DNA of 64,000 nt from Acidovorax sp. MR-S7 (GCF_000400995.2 NZ_DF238903.1:1-64000), one strand, 5' to 3'; counted from the first letter of the stretch, positions 1 to 8,146 are shown. Translations and numbers: made by a program. The notes: generated by a model not told the origin, from the letters alone.

Positions 1-1
1 T

Positions 2-868
2 TCCGCATGGCAAACCCACTCCGTCAACGCGTTGGCCCACATACTACCAACACAGATTTGTGACAGAGCCAAAATCAATGCCGACGGCCGGACTCCCTTC
101 GAGATGCTCGATCACCAGGCACTGAAGGTCCGACTGCCCGCGATCGGCCCGAAGGTGGCCGGGGGCAGTTGGTGCCCTCTGGACGGCCATGCCAACCCGC
201 TGAAGCTGCTGCATGCACTGCATGCGGGCATCAAAGCGCTCGGCGGCCGCATCTGCAGCGGAGTAGACGTGGGCGAGGTCCGCTCGCTCGGCGAAGGACG
301 GGGCTTTCAGGCAAGAAGCAGCGATGGCCGCCAGTGGAGCGGCGCAAAAATCGTGCTTGCCGCAGGACTGAGCAACAGCATCCTCGCTCCCCAACTGGGC
401 CTTCACGCACCTGTAGTGCCTAAACGGGGCCAGGTGCTCATCACCGAGCGGTTGAAGAAATTCCTGCCGCACCCGACCAACAAGGCCCGCCAGACCGCCG
501 AGGGCACAGTCCAGCTCGGATTCTCGGCGGAGGACGTGGGACTGGACGATGGAACGACGGTGGAGGCCATCGAGTCGATTGCGAAACGCGCGGTTGTCAC
601 CTTTCCCATCCTGTCGTCGGTCAAGCTCGTCCGGGCATGGGGATCGCTTCGCGTGCTGACCCCCGATGGTTCGCCGATCTACCAAGAGTCGTCCAAATAC
701 CCCGGCGCATTCACGGCCACCAGCCACAGCGGGGTCTCCCTGGCAGGCTCCCATGCCTACGAAATCGCGCCCTGGATCGCGGGAGTGAAACCAGCGCCGG
801 ATGGCATCGGGGAATTTGCTGGCGAGCGATTCCTGGACCCAAATAGGAAATTCAGCAGTGCATACTGA
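2..868 (+). CDS. FAD-dependent amino-acid oxidoreductase (DadA-like), 5' partial
   Basis: C-terminal 288 residues of a DadA/glycine-oxidase-fold flavoprotein; the reading frame is open to the left window edge, so the N-terminal GxGxxG FAD motif lies outside. Visible family features are the segment VVPKRGQVLITE and the C-terminal flavin-contact region TATSHSGVSLAGSHAYEIAPW, split here as TATSHSGVSL and HAYEIAPW. The next two genes encode a small 2Fe-2S protein and an FAD/NAD-type subunit, an arrangement known for HcnABC, opine oxidases and D-hydroxyproline dehydrogenases. It is therefore inferred to be the substrate-oxidising subunit of a membrane-associated amino- or imino-acid dehydrogenase. 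The substrate cannot be read from the sequence. An apparent TTG start at 32 is not the real start, because homologous sequence continues upstream of it. Confidence 0.82.
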   Translation, partial: SAWQTHSVNALAHILPTQICDRAKINADGRTPFEMLDHQALKVRLPAIGPKVAGGSWCPLDGHANPLKLLHALHAGIKALGGRICSGVDVGEVRSLGEGRGFQARSSDGRQWSGAKIVLAAGLSNSILAPQLGLHAPVVPKRGQVLITERLKKFLPHPTNKARQTAEGTVQLGFSAEDVGLDDGTTVEAIESIAKRAVVTFPILSSVKLVRAWGSLRVLTPDGSPIYQESSKYPGAFTATSHSGVSLAGSHAYEIAPWIAGVKPAPDGIGEFAGERFLDPNRKFSSAY

Positions 869-1202
869 AACCCAAGAAACAAAGACTTCCCTGTTCCTGC
901 CCGAAGTCGGCGCAGAGGGAAAGAAAGTCCGCATTTATTTTGACGGCCAGCCGCTCGATGTTCCTGACGATGTGAGCGTGGCCTCGGCACTGCTCATGTC
1001 GGGAGTCCGGACATTCCGCTCGACCCCGGTTTCCGGCTCTGCACGCGCGCCCTATTGCATGATGGGCGTCTGTTTTGAGTGCCTCGTGGAAATAGACGGC
1101 CGCCCCAGCCGCCAGTCATGCCTCACGCAGGTGAGGGACGGCATGGTCGTCCAGCGCCAAGAGGGGGCATCCGCGCTGAATCTGCAAAGTGCGGAGAGCT
1201 GA
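858..1202 (+). CDS. 2Fe-2S subunit of amino-acid/opine-type dehydrogenase
   Basis: A 114-residue ferredoxin-like subunit (HcnA/OoxA/SoxA N-terminal type) that would shuttle electrons between the two flavin subunits. The cysteines of a plant-type 2Fe-2S loop are visible in APYCMMGVCFECLVEIDG and PSRQSCLTQ. I chose the GTG at 858 because AGGAAA (845-850) sits seven bases upstream; this start overlaps the stop of the flavoprotein gene by 11 bases, which fits an operon with coupled translation. A longer in-frame ATG at 801 would add 19 residues coded inside the upstream gene and is less likely. The next gene starts two bases after its stop. Confidence 0.82.
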   Translation: MHTETQETKTSLFLPEVGAEGKKVRIYFDGQPLDVPDDVSVASALLMSGVRTFRSTPVSGSARAPYCMMGVCFECLVEIDGRPSRQSCLTQVRDGMVVQRQEGASALNLQSAES

Positions 1203-1203
1203 T

Positions 1204-2592
1204 ATGGCCACCGGTGTTGAATTGTTTGACCTGGTGGTTATTGGTGCAGGCCCCGCAGGGCTTTCTGCGGCTATCGAGGCACGGAGTTTTGGGCTTTCAG
1301 TGGCCGTGCTCGATGAGCAGCGGCGGGTTGGCGGCCAGATCTACCGGGCCATTGAGGAATCCAGTTCCCGACGCCGCCAAGTGCTGGGCCCTGACTACGC
1401 CGCTGGCGCAAAACTCGCGCAAGATTTTGCAGCCTGCGGTGCCGTGCACCTGGGTGGCGCCGCCGTCTGGAACGTCGATAAGGGCAAGACGGTGTCCTAC
1501 CTTCTCGACGGCGGCAGCAGGAAAATCCAGGGGCGCAGCCTGGTGCTCGCCAGCGGTGCGATGGAGCGGCCCTTTCCCGTTCCCGGCTGGACGCTGCCAG
1601 GAGTCATGGGCGCGGGCGCTGCCCAAATTCTGTACAAATCCTCGGGTGCCATTCCCACAGAGCCTGTGGTGCTGGCAGGCTGCGGACCATTGCTGCTGCT
1701 CCTGGCGCAGCAGTATCTGGATGCAGGCGTCAAGATCAAGGCGCTGATTCACACCACGGGGACAGGCGACTATCTGCGCGCGGCCCCACATGTTCTGGGC
1801 GCGCTGCGCGGCTGGAAGGATCTCTCCAAGGGCAGCCGGATGCTGAAGAAAATCCGCAGCCATGGCGTTCAGACGTTCACGGGAGCCAGCGCGTTCGCTA
1901 TCGAAGGTGCGGAGAAGGCCGAATCCATAACGTTCACCCACAACGGCCAAAGAAAGCGCGTCGAAGCCTCTCTGGTACTGCTTCACCAGGGCGTGGTTCC
2001 GAATACGCAACTCAGTTGGTCGCTGCGCGCCGAGCACCGCTGGGATGAGCAGCAACTGTGCTGGATCCCAGTGACCGATGCCTGTGGGCAAATCGAGGAA
2101 ACCGGGATTTACATCGCGGGCGACAGCCGCGGCATCGTCGGTGCGAAAGCGTCCGCATGCCAGGGCCGACTGGCTGGACTGGCGATTGCCAACCAGCTCA
2201 ATGCCCTCCTACCAGAGACATTCAGGGGACGCGAGCAAGCGATCCAGGATGAGATCAGTGCCCATACGCAGATCCGCCCCTTTCTTGACACTTTGTACCG
2301 GCCGCAAGACATGCACCGCATTCCCGTCAATGACGAGGTCACGGTATGCCGCTGTGAAGAAGTAAAAGCGGGGCAGATCAAAAAATATGTGGAAGTAGGT
2401 TGCCTCGGTCCCAATCAGACAAAGGCATTTGGCCGCTGCGGCATGGGGCCATGTCAGGGGCGGCTGTGCGGACTGACTGTGACCGAAATCATCGCCAGCG
2501 AGAGAAAAGTCAGCCCACAGGAAGTGGGCTACTACCGAATTCGCCCGCCCATCAAGCCCATCACCCTGGGTGAACTCGCCTCATTTGAATAA
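1204..2592 (+). CDS. FAD/NAD(P)-type oxidoreductase subunit with C-terminal BFD-like 2Fe-2S domain
   Basis: A 462-residue pyridine-nucleotide-disulfide-oxidoreductase-fold subunit (HcnB / opine oxidase subunit A family). The N-terminal dinucleotide motif VVIGAGPAGLSAAIEA is at about residues 11-26, and a second nucleotide-binding region GCGPLLLLLAQ is near 160. The C-terminal part (about 375-425) has the cysteine pattern VCRCEE ... GRCGMGPCQG expected for a bacterioferritin-associated-ferredoxin-like 2Fe-2S domain. The ATG at 1204 has GGAGAG at 1193-1198. Together with the two upstream genes it would form a three-subunit dehydrogenase passing electrons to the respiratory chain. The substrate is unknown; D-hydroxyproline, opines and glycine are all used by relatives. 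Confidence 0.83.
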   Translation: MATGVELFDLVVIGAGPAGLSAAIEARSFGLSVAVLDEQRRVGGQIYRAIEESSSRRRQVLGPDYAAGAKLAQDFAACGAVHLGGAAVWNVDKGKTVSYLLDGGSRKIQGRSLVLASGAMERPFPVPGWTLPGVMGAGAAQILYKSSGAIPTEPVVLAGCGPLLLLLAQQYLDAGVKIKALIHTTGTGDYLRAAPHVLGALRGWKDLSKGSRMLKKIRSHGVQTFTGASAFAIEGAEKAESITFTHNGQRKRVEASLVLLHQGVVPNTQLSWSLRAEHRWDEQQLCWIPVTDACGQIEETGIYIAGDSRGIVGAKASACQGRLAGLAIANQLNALLPETFRGREQAIQDEISAHTQIRPFLDTLYRPQDMHRIPVNDEVTVCRCEEVKAGQIKKYVEVGCLGPNQTKAFGRCGMGPCQGRLCGLTVTEIIASERKVSPQEVGYYRIRPPIKPITLGELASFE

Positions 2593-2622
2593 CGCATTTT
2601 CAATTAGCCAAGGAGTTTTTTC

Positions 2623-2976
2623 ATGGAAATCAAGCGCATCGCGACAGATACCCGCCGCTCCCGTGCAGTGGTCTACAACCACATGGTCTTCGTCGGCGGC
2701 CAGACTGCCGACGACAGGAGCCAGGACATTCGCGGCCAGACCGCTCAAACCCTCGCAAAAATCGAGAAATTCCTGGCGGAAGCGGGAACCGACAAAAGCC
2801 GACTCCTGACTGCCCAGATTTGGATCAAGGATCTCAAACGGGATTTCGCAGGAATGAATGAAGTCTGGGATGCGTGGACTGCGCCCAATGCCGCTCCCAC
2901 GCGCGCGACCGCTCAGTGCGAGATGGGCGCACAGGATATCTTGGTGGAAATCATTGTCACGGCCGCAGTCAAGTAG
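2623..2976 (+). CDS. RidA family (YjgF/YER057c/UK114) imine deaminase
   Basis: A 117-residue RidA-fold protein. Known family role: hydrolysis of reactive 2-imino acids to 2-oxo acids and ammonia in a homotrimer. Visible signatures are FVGGQTADD near residue 24 and the C-terminal PTRATAQCEMG, whose arginine matches the carboxylate-binding Arg of active RidA. A good ribosome site (AAGGAG, 2610-2615) precedes the ATG. It lies 30 bases after the amino-acid dehydrogenase genes on the same strand, so it most likely clears the imine made by that enzyme. Its last eight bases overlap the 3' end of the convergent LysR gene. Confidence 0.88.
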   Translation: MEIKRIATDTRRSRAVVYNHMVFVGGQTADDRSQDIRGQTAQTLAKIEKFLAEAGTDKSRLLTAQIWIKDLKRDFAGMNEVWDAWTAPNAAPTRATAQCEMGAQDILVEIIVTAAVK

Positions 2977-3868
2977 GCTGCCCTGCCATTCCCCGCATCC
3001 ACTGGCGAAACGCTCTCACCCCCGGCACCTGTGCCCGCGCCAGCGGCACCACGAGGTAATACGCATCGCTGCTGGTCATCACCGCGCCCGGCAGCTCCAC
3101 CAGCGCTCCGCTCGCCAGTTCCTCCTCCATCAGAAACCGCGGCAGCAGGGCCGCGCCCAGGCCGGAGATGGCCGCCTGGGCGATCATGGCGAACTGCTCG
3201 AAGCGCGGGCCGCGCAGGGCCTGGGGCGCGGGCACGCCCTCCTGCTCGAACCAGTCGGCCCACAGCGTGGGGCGGGTGGTCTGGTGCAGCAGCGTGAGGC
3301 CGGCCACGTCGGCGGGGGTGGTGATGCGCTGGCGCTGGCGCAGCGCGGGGCTGCACACGGGCACGACCTCCTCGCGCATGAGGTAGTCGCACACGGCGCC
3401 GGCCCAGTGGGGCGCGCCGTAGTGGATGGCGGCGTCGAACGGCTCCTGGGCGAAGTCGAAGGGCTCGCTGCGGGCGGAGAGGTTCACCGTCAGCTCTGGG
3501 TGCAGCGCGGCGAAGGCGGGCAGGCGCGGCACGAGCCAGCGCGCGCCCAGCGTGGGCAGCACGGCCAGGTGCAGCAGGCCGCCGCCATTGGTCAGGGCCA
3601 TGGCCTTTTGCGTGGCGGCACTGAGCTGCTGCAGCGCGGCGCGCACGTCGGCGGCGTAGAGGCGGCCCGCGTCGGTGAGCACCACGCGCTGGCGCACGCG
3701 GGTGAACAAAGCCTGGCCGAGCTGCTCCTCCAGCTGGCGCACCTGGCGCGAAACGGCGCTTTGCGTGCGGTGCAGCTCCTCGGCGGCGCGCGAGATGCTG
3801 GCGTGCCGCGCGGCGGCCTCGAAGGCCAGCAGGTCGGCCACGGGGGGCAGGAAGAGTTTGCGGAACAT
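2969..3868 (-). CDS. LysR family transcriptional regulator (GcvA-like)
   Basis: A 299-residue LysR protein with an N-terminal winged helix-turn-helix (about residues 8-67; core ASISRAAEELHRTQSAVSRQ) and a periplasmic-binding-protein-like effector domain (about 95-295). The segment LAVLPTLGARWLVPRL is typical of the GcvA/AmpR subgroup. It is divergent from the thiamine-diphosphate enzyme at 4085, with a 216-base gap holding a TTCAT-N11-ATGAA dyad next to its own start, so it probably regulates itself and that enzyme. The effector is unknown. Confidence 0.9.
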   Translation of the reverse strand: MFRKLFLPPVADLLAFEAAARHASISRAAEELHRTQSAVSRQVRQLEEQLGQALFTRVRQRVVLTDAGRLYAADVRAALQQLSAATQKAMALTNGGGLLHLAVLPTLGARWLVPRLPAFAALHPELTVNLSARSEPFDFAQEPFDAAIHYGAPHWAGAVCDYLMREEVVPVCSPALRQRQRITTPADVAGLTLLHQTTRPTLWADWFEQEGVPAPQALRGPRFEQFAMIAQAAISGLGAALLPRFLMEEELASGALVELPGAVMTSSDAYYLVVPLARAQVPGVRAFRQWMRGMAGQPT

Positions 3869-3876
3869 GGCGCGAA

Positions 3877-3897
3877 TTCATGCAGTGGGCGAATGAA
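3877..3897. promoter_or_regulatory. Putative LysR-type binding site (T-N11-A dyad)
   Basis: TTCAT (3877-3881), eleven bases, then ATGAA (3893-3897): a perfect five-base inverted repeat with the T-N11-A spacing known for LysR sites. It begins nine bases upstream of the LysR start codon, so it is placed for autoregulation. A second hairpin-forming sequence (AGCCCTCC 3900-3907 with GGAGGGCT 3914-3921) lies beside it. Confidence 0.5.
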
Positions 3898-3924
3898 CCA
3901 GCCCTCCCGCGACGGAGGGCTACC

Positions 3925-3958
3925 AGGCCCTGGCGCTTTGAGGACAAGCGCTGGCGGC
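3925..3958. repeat. Remnant copy of the CCAGCGCTTG/CAAGCGCTGG palindromic repeat
   Basis: CGCTTTG AGGA CAAGCGCTGGCGGC matches the right half of the copy at 36851-36900, while the left arm is degraded. It lies between the divergent LysR and thiamine-diphosphate enzyme genes. Confidence 0.45.
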
Positions 3959-4084
3959 ATGCGGGCCTTGGCGCACATCTTGCCAGTTCATGCGCATGAC
4001 GCAACAAGTCGTTCCGCTTTTTCGCTATGCAGCGGCGCGCGGCTGGGCGATAGTCGCGGTTCCGCCTTTTCTCCGACAACCGCC

Positions 4085-5791
4085 ATGCCGCAATCCGCCA
4101 CCACCGCCGCCGCCCGCACGGGCGGGCAGATCCTTGTCCAGCAGCTCATCGTGCACGGCGTGCAGCAGTTGTTCTGCGTGCCGGGCGAGAGCTACCTGGC
4201 CGTGCTGGACGCGCTGCACGACGCGAGCATCGCCGTGACGGTCTGCCGCCAGGAGGGCGGCGCGGCCATGATGGCCGAGGCGCAAGGCAAGCTGACCGGG
4301 CGGCCGGGCATCTGCTTCGTGACGCGCGGGCCGGGGGTGACGAATGCGTCGGCGGGCATCCACATCGCGCACCAGGATTCGACGCCGCTCATCGTCTTCG
4401 TAGGCCAGGTGGCACGCGGCGCGCTGAGGCGCGAGGCGTTCCAGGAACTGGATTACCAAGCCGTCTTCGGCACCATGGCCAAGTGGGTGGTACAGATCGA
4501 CGACGCGCGGCGCGTGCCCGAGCTGGTGTCGCGCGCCTTCCACGTCGCCACCTCCGGCCGCCCCGGCCCCGTGGTGGTGGCCCTGCCCGAGGACATGCTG
4601 TCCGACGCCGTGCAGGCCGCCGACGCCCTGCCCTACACCGTGCCCGAGACCTACCCCGGCGCCCCCGCGCTGCAGGAGCTGGCGGCGCGCCTGCAAGCGG
4701 CCGAGCGGCCCGTGGCCATCGTGGGCGGCAGCCGCTGGTCGGAGCAGGCGGTGCGCGACCTGACGGCCTTCGCCAGCGCGTGGCAGTTGCCGGTGTATTG
4801 CTCGTTCCGCCGCCAGATGCTGTTCCCGGCCAGCCACGACAGCTACGCGGGCGACTTGGGCCTGGGCGTGAACCCGAAGCTGCTGGCGCGCATCCGCGCG
4901 AGCGACCTGGTGCTGGTGCTGGGCGGGCGGCTGTCGGAGATTCCCTCGCAGGGCTACGAGCTGTTCGGCATCCCCACGCCCGCGCAGCCGCTGGTGCACG
5001 TGCATGCCGACGCCGATGAGCTGGGGCGCCTGTACCGCCCCGCGCAGGCCATCCACGCCACGCCGCAGGCCATGGCCGCCGCGCTGGCCAGCATGCTGCC
5101 AACGGCGCCCGTGCGCTGGGCCGCGCACACCGAGGCGGCGCACGCCGAATACCTGGCCTGGAGCGACCCGGCGCCCATCCGCATCCCCGGCCCGCTGCAG
5201 ATGGGCGCGGTGATGCAACACCTGCGCGAGGTACTGCCGGCGGATGCCATCTTCTGCAACGGCGCGGGCAACTTCGCCACCTGGGTGCACCGCTTCTGGC
5301 CGTTCACCGCGTATGGCGGCCAGCTCGCGCCCACCAGCGGCTCCATGGGCTACGGCCTGCCCGCCGGCGTGGGCGCCAAGCGGCTGTGGCGCGAGCGCGA
5401 GGTGGTGGTGTTCGCGGGCGACGGCGACTTCCTCATGCACGGCCAGGAGTTCGCCACCGCCGTGCAGTACGGGCTGCCGATCATCGTGGTGCTGCTGGAC
5501 AATGCCATGTACGGCACCATCCGCATGCACCAGGAGCGCGAATACCCCGGCCGCATCAGCGCCACGCAGTTGAAGAACCCGGACTTCTGCGCCTACGCCC
5601 GCGCCTTCGGCGGCCACGGCGAGCGCGTGGAGCGCACCGAGGACTTCGCCCCCGCCCTGGCCCGCGCCCGCGCGAGCGGCCTGCCGGCGGTGCTGCACTG
5701 CCTGCTCGATCCGCAGGCCATCACGCCCACCGGCACGCTGGACGGGATTCGCGGTGCGGCGCTGGAGCGGATGCGCGGCGCTAGCGCGTAA
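4085..5791 (+). CDS. Thiamine-diphosphate-dependent enzyme, acetolactate synthase-like
   Basis: A 568-residue enzyme of the acetolactate synthase / benzoylformate decarboxylase superfamily with the usual three domains. The N-terminal PYR domain carries the activating Glu in CRQEGGAAMMAEAQGK (about residue 60). The middle domain covers roughly 200-330. The C-terminal PP domain has the Mg/ThDP motif GDGDFLMHGQEF ending in LLDNAMYG (about 440-475). The ATG at 4085 begins homologous sequence (GGQILVQQLIVHGVQQLFCVPGE); the frame stays open far upstream but only through the antisense of LysR. No regulatory small subunit is adjacent, so a biosynthetic IlvB role is unlikely and a catabolic decarboxylase/lyase is more plausible. 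Expression is probably under the divergent LysR. Confidence 0.85.
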   Translation: MPQSATTAAARTGGQILVQQLIVHGVQQLFCVPGESYLAVLDALHDASIAVTVCRQEGGAAMMAEAQGKLTGRPGICFVTRGPGVTNASAGIHIAHQDSTPLIVFVGQVARGALRREAFQELDYQAVFGTMAKWVVQIDDARRVPELVSRAFHVATSGRPGPVVVALPEDMLSDAVQAADALPYTVPETYPGAPALQELAARLQAAERPVAIVGGSRWSEQAVRDLTAFASAWQLPVYCSFRRQMLFPASHDSYAGDLGLGVNPKLLARIRASDLVLVLGGRLSEIPSQGYELFGIPTPAQPLVHVHADADELGRLYRPAQAIHATPQAMAAALASMLPTAPVRWAAHTEAAHAEYLAWSDPAPIRIPGPLQMGAVMQHLREVLPADAIFCNGAGNFATWVHRFWPFTAYGGQLAPTSGSMGYGLPAGVGAKRLWREREVVVFAGDGDFLMHGQEFATAVQYGLPIIVVLLDNAMYGTIRMHQEREYPGRISATQLKNPDFCAYARAFGGHGERVERTEDFAPALARARASGLPAVLHCLLDPQAITPTGTLDGIRGAALERMRGASA

Positions 5792-6155
5792 CGATTTCCG
5801 GCGCTCCGACGAGGGACTCCGCCGGGATGCCCAGCGTCATCAGCCGGCGGATCATGCCCAGGCTCAACGGGCGCGTGCCCTTGAGCACTTCGTACACGCG
5901 GTTGCGGGGGCCGATGTAGGGCTCCATGTCCGCCACGGTCATGCCACCCTGCTCCATGCGGAACTTGATGGCGGCAATGGGCGTGGGGGCGGCGATGGGG
6001 AAATGCCGTGCTTCGTAGGCTTCCACCAGCAGGCCCAGCACCTCCAGCCGCTCGCCCTCGGCCGAGTCGGGGTCAGGGTCTTGGTCGATCAACTGGGCAA
6101 CGGCGGCCAGCGCGGCCTGGTAGTCCTGCTCGGTGCGGATGGGATGGATTTCCAT
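5781..6155 (-). CDS. higA: HigA-type antitoxin, helix-turn-helix
   Basis: A 124-residue antitoxin with a C-terminal helix-turn-helix (about residues 70-115; GMTVADMEPYIGPRNRVYEVL). In HigBA systems this protein neutralises the toxin and represses the operon. It follows the toxin gene, the usual hig order; its start lies inside the last 67 bases of the toxin frame. AAAGGAG (complement of 6161-6167) precedes the ATG by five bases. Its 3' end overlaps the convergent thiamine-diphosphate enzyme by 11 bases. Confidence 0.85.
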   Translation of the reverse strand: MEIHPIRTEQDYQAALAAVAQLIDQDPDPDSAEGERLEVLGLLVEAYEARHFPIAAPTPIAAIKFRMEQGGMTVADMEPYIGPRNRVYEVLKGTRPLSLGMIRRLMTLGIPAESLVGAPEIVTR

Positions 6156-6478
6156 GGCGGCTCCTTTAATTGCGTCTGGTCCACGGTGGCGGCGTCCACC
6201 GCGTCGTATTGCGCGTGCGTGCCGATGAACTTCACGTAGGCCCACTGCATGCGGTACGCGAAGGCGACGATGAGGCGGTAGTCGTTGGCCTTGATGTTGA
6301 ACACGGCCCGGTTGTTGCCCACGATGCTGGCGTTGCCGAACTGCGCCTTCACATCGGCGGGCGAACGCCACTGCGCCTTCTGCGCAATGGCGAACCACGC
6401 CTCGATGGCCTCTCGCGCGTCCGCATGTGCGGGCTGGCTGTAGAAAGACACCAGGATGGCGCGCGACACGATGTGCAT
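6089..6478 (-). CDS. higB: HigB-type mRNA interferase toxin
   Basis: A RelE/HigB-fold toxin; the family cleaves mRNA at the ribosome. The core MHIVSRAILVSFY ... WRSPADVKAQFGNASIVGNNR ... YRLIVAFAY ... VKFIGTHAQYDAVDA covers the first ~95 residues and matches the whole length typical of HigB. The frame runs on for about 30 more residues (129 total), overlapping the higA start by 67 bases; that tail has no family counterpart I recognise. The ATG at 6478 is chosen because family members begin M-[HR]-I-[IV]-S-R; an upstream in-frame start at 6496 lies inside the operator palindrome. Confidence 0.85.
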   Translation of the reverse strand: MHIVSRAILVSFYSQPAHADAREAIEAWFAIAQKAQWRSPADVKAQFGNASIVGNNRAVFNIKANDYRLIVAFAYRMQWAYVKFIGTHAQYDAVDAATVDQTQLKEPPWKSIPSAPSRTTRPRWPPLPS

Positions 6479-6487
6479 GGCGCATTT

Positions 6488-6506
6488 TAGTCCCAAATTG
6501 GGACTA
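6488..6506. promoter_or_regulatory. Palindromic operator of higBA
   Basis: TAGTCCCAAATTGGGACTA is a perfect 9-1-9 inverted repeat ending ten bases upstream of the higB start. On the minus strand its end runs into TAAAAT, a plausible -10 box, so a HigA dimer bound here would block transcription. Autorepression by the antitoxin is established for HigBA; this exact site is inferred. Confidence 0.7.
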
Positions 6507-6520
6507 TTGATTCATCGAAT

Positions 6521-6565
6521 AAAAGATAGCTGCCAGCGCTTGCCTGGCAAAGGTTTGAGGCAAGA
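6521..6565. repeat. Interspersed palindromic repeat, orientation A, degraded right arm
   Basis: GATAGCTGCCAGCGCTTG followed by CCTGGCAAAGGTTTGAGGC. The left end matches the other copies; the right arm has decayed. It sits between the higBA promoter and the 3' end of gshA. Confidence 0.6.
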
Positions 6566-6586
6566 ACACCCCAGACCACGTGCTGC

Positions 6587-8146
6587 CTAAGCCAGCTGGT
6601 CGACAGCCATGTACTGCTCGCGCCACTGCTCGAACGGCAGCGTGTCAGCGGCCTCGATGGCGCGCTGCGCCTCCAGCGACTGCTCGGCCAGGGCCACATA
6701 GCGCTGCTGCTGCGCCTCCGTCCACGGCTGGGCGAGCAGCACGTCGCGCGCGGACTGCGAATAGGCACGCGCGAAGGCGGTGAAGTCGCCGCCGTGCTGC
6801 TGCGTGAGTTCGGCCAGCACGCGGGCCGAGGGCGTGGCGTGCGGCGCGGCCATGGCGGCCTGGGCGGCGGCCAGGGCCTGGGCGTAGGCTTCGCCGCCGT
6901 GGGCGGCATCGAGCGCGGCGGCGATCGGGCCGCACTCGGCCAGCACCTCGGCGCCCCATGCGGTGAGCGGCACCCGGGCGCCGCCGCGTTCAAGGCACAG
7001 GCCGTCTTCCCGCCCACGCTCGGCCGTCAGGTGCTGGTTGCGCTTGAGCGCGGCGATTTCCTCGGGCGTGTCGGGCGGGCTGTCGGACAGCAGGCAGTGC
7101 AGCAGGAACACGTCCAGCAGCCGCATGGTCTGGGCCGTGATGCCCACGGGCTCGAACGGGTCGAGGTCCATGAGGCGCACCTCCACGTATTCCACGCCGC
7201 GCTCGCGCAGCGCGTGCAACGGGCGCTCGCCGCTTTGCACGGTGCGCTTGGGGCGGATGGTGCCGTAGAACTCGTTCTCGATCTGCAGCAGGCTGGTGCC
7301 GAGCTGGTTGTATTCGCCACCCAGGTTGCGAATGCCGATGGCCTCGTAGGCCGGGTACGGCCGCGTGAGCGCTTCGTAGAGCGAGGCGGCATAGCCCTGC
7401 AGGCCGTTGTAGCTCACGGCCAGCGTGGCCTGCGCATCGCTCTGGTAGCCCAGGCGGCCCATGCGCAGCGAGGTGGCGTGCGGCAGGTGCAGCGCGCGCG
7501 CGCCCTCGCAGGTGGCCGCGTCCGCCGGCCCCGCCAAAGGCTGGAGGCTGTGGTCGCGCCCCGCGACGAAGCACGGGCACAGCGCGGGCGAGGCGCCGAA
7601 CAGGTACAGCAGCACGAAGGCGTGGCGGCGGAAGTTGCGGATCAGCGCGAAGTAGTCGTCGCTGCCCAGGCCCGGCAGCGACCAGTTGTAGTGGATGCCC
7701 GAGATGGTCTGCATGCGCCGCCCGTAGCGGTGGCCCAGGCCCATGCGGTAGACGCTCTTGGCGCGCCCGATGTTGGAGCCACCGTAGCGGCCCAGCGGGA
7801 TGGTCTCGTCGGTGGGCAGCATGCACGGCATGCTCGACACCCACAGCATCTCGCCGCCGGGCTGCTGCTGGGCCAGCACGCGGTGCACGAACTGGTGCAC
7901 TTCCTGCAGCTCGTCCAGGCAGGCCTGCACCGTGCCGTGGGCGCCGGTGATCAGCTCGAGCTGCGATTCGCTGTAGTCGGTGGTGATGCTGCCGTGCGTG
8001 AGGGCCGAGCCCAGCGCAGCCGGATGGGGTGTGAGCGCGAGCCCTCCCGTGGGCAGGACGCGCAGGCCCTCCTTCTCGATGCCGCGGCGCATGCCCGCGA
8101 GCCGGTCGGCGGGCAGAGCGGCGAGGCGCTGTTGCAGTGTGCTCAT
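6587..8146 (-). CDS. gshA: Glutamate-cysteine ligase
   Basis: A 519-residue enzyme of the E. coli-type (proteobacterial) gamma-glutamylcysteine synthetase family, catalysing ATP-dependent joining of L-glutamate and L-cysteine, the first step of glutathione synthesis in the cytosol. Visible signatures are GIEKEGLRVLPTGGLALTPHP at the N-terminus (IEKEGLR core), DYSESQLELIT near residue 58, SSMPCMLPTDETIPLGRYG near 105, and YNQLGTSLLQIENEFYGTIRPKR in the middle (YNQLGTSLLQIENE). The length is normal for the family. Glutathione is used by the formaldehyde operon at 60946-63221. No strong ribosome site is visible before this start. Confidence 0.95.
   Translation of the reverse strand: MSTLQQRLAALPADRLAGMRRGIEKEGLRVLPTGGLALTPHPAALGSALTHGSITTDYSESQLELITGAHGTVQACLDELQEVHQFVHRVLAQQQPGGEMLWVSSMPCMLPTDETIPLGRYGGSNIGRAKSVYRMGLGHRYGRRMQTISGIHYNWSLPGLGSDDYFALIRNFRRHAFVLLYLFGASPALCPCFVAGRDHSLQPLAGPADAATCEGARALHLPHATSLRMGRLGYQSDAQATLAVSYNGLQGYAASLYEALTRPYPAYEAIGIRNLGGEYNQLGTSLLQIENEFYGTIRPKRTVQSGERPLHALRERGVEYVEVRLMDLDPFEPVGITAQTMRLLDVFLLHCLLSDSPPDTPEEIAALKRNQHLTAERGREDGLCLERGGARVPLTAWGAEVLAECGPIAAALDAAHGGEAYAQALAAAQAAMAAPHATPSARVLAELTQQHGGDFTAFARAYSQSARDVLLAQPWTEAQQQRYVALAEQSLEAQRAIEAADTLPFEQWREQYMAVDQLA

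Noticed and set aside
2858-4084. In-frame upstream extension of the thiamine-diphosphate enzyme (about 409 codons)
   Set aside because: The extension runs through the antisense of the LysR gene and has no domain similarity; family sequence begins at the ATG at 4085.
6479-6496. Earlier HigB start at 6496
   Set aside because: It lies inside the operator palindrome and adds residues absent from the family start M-[HR]-I-[IV]-S-R.
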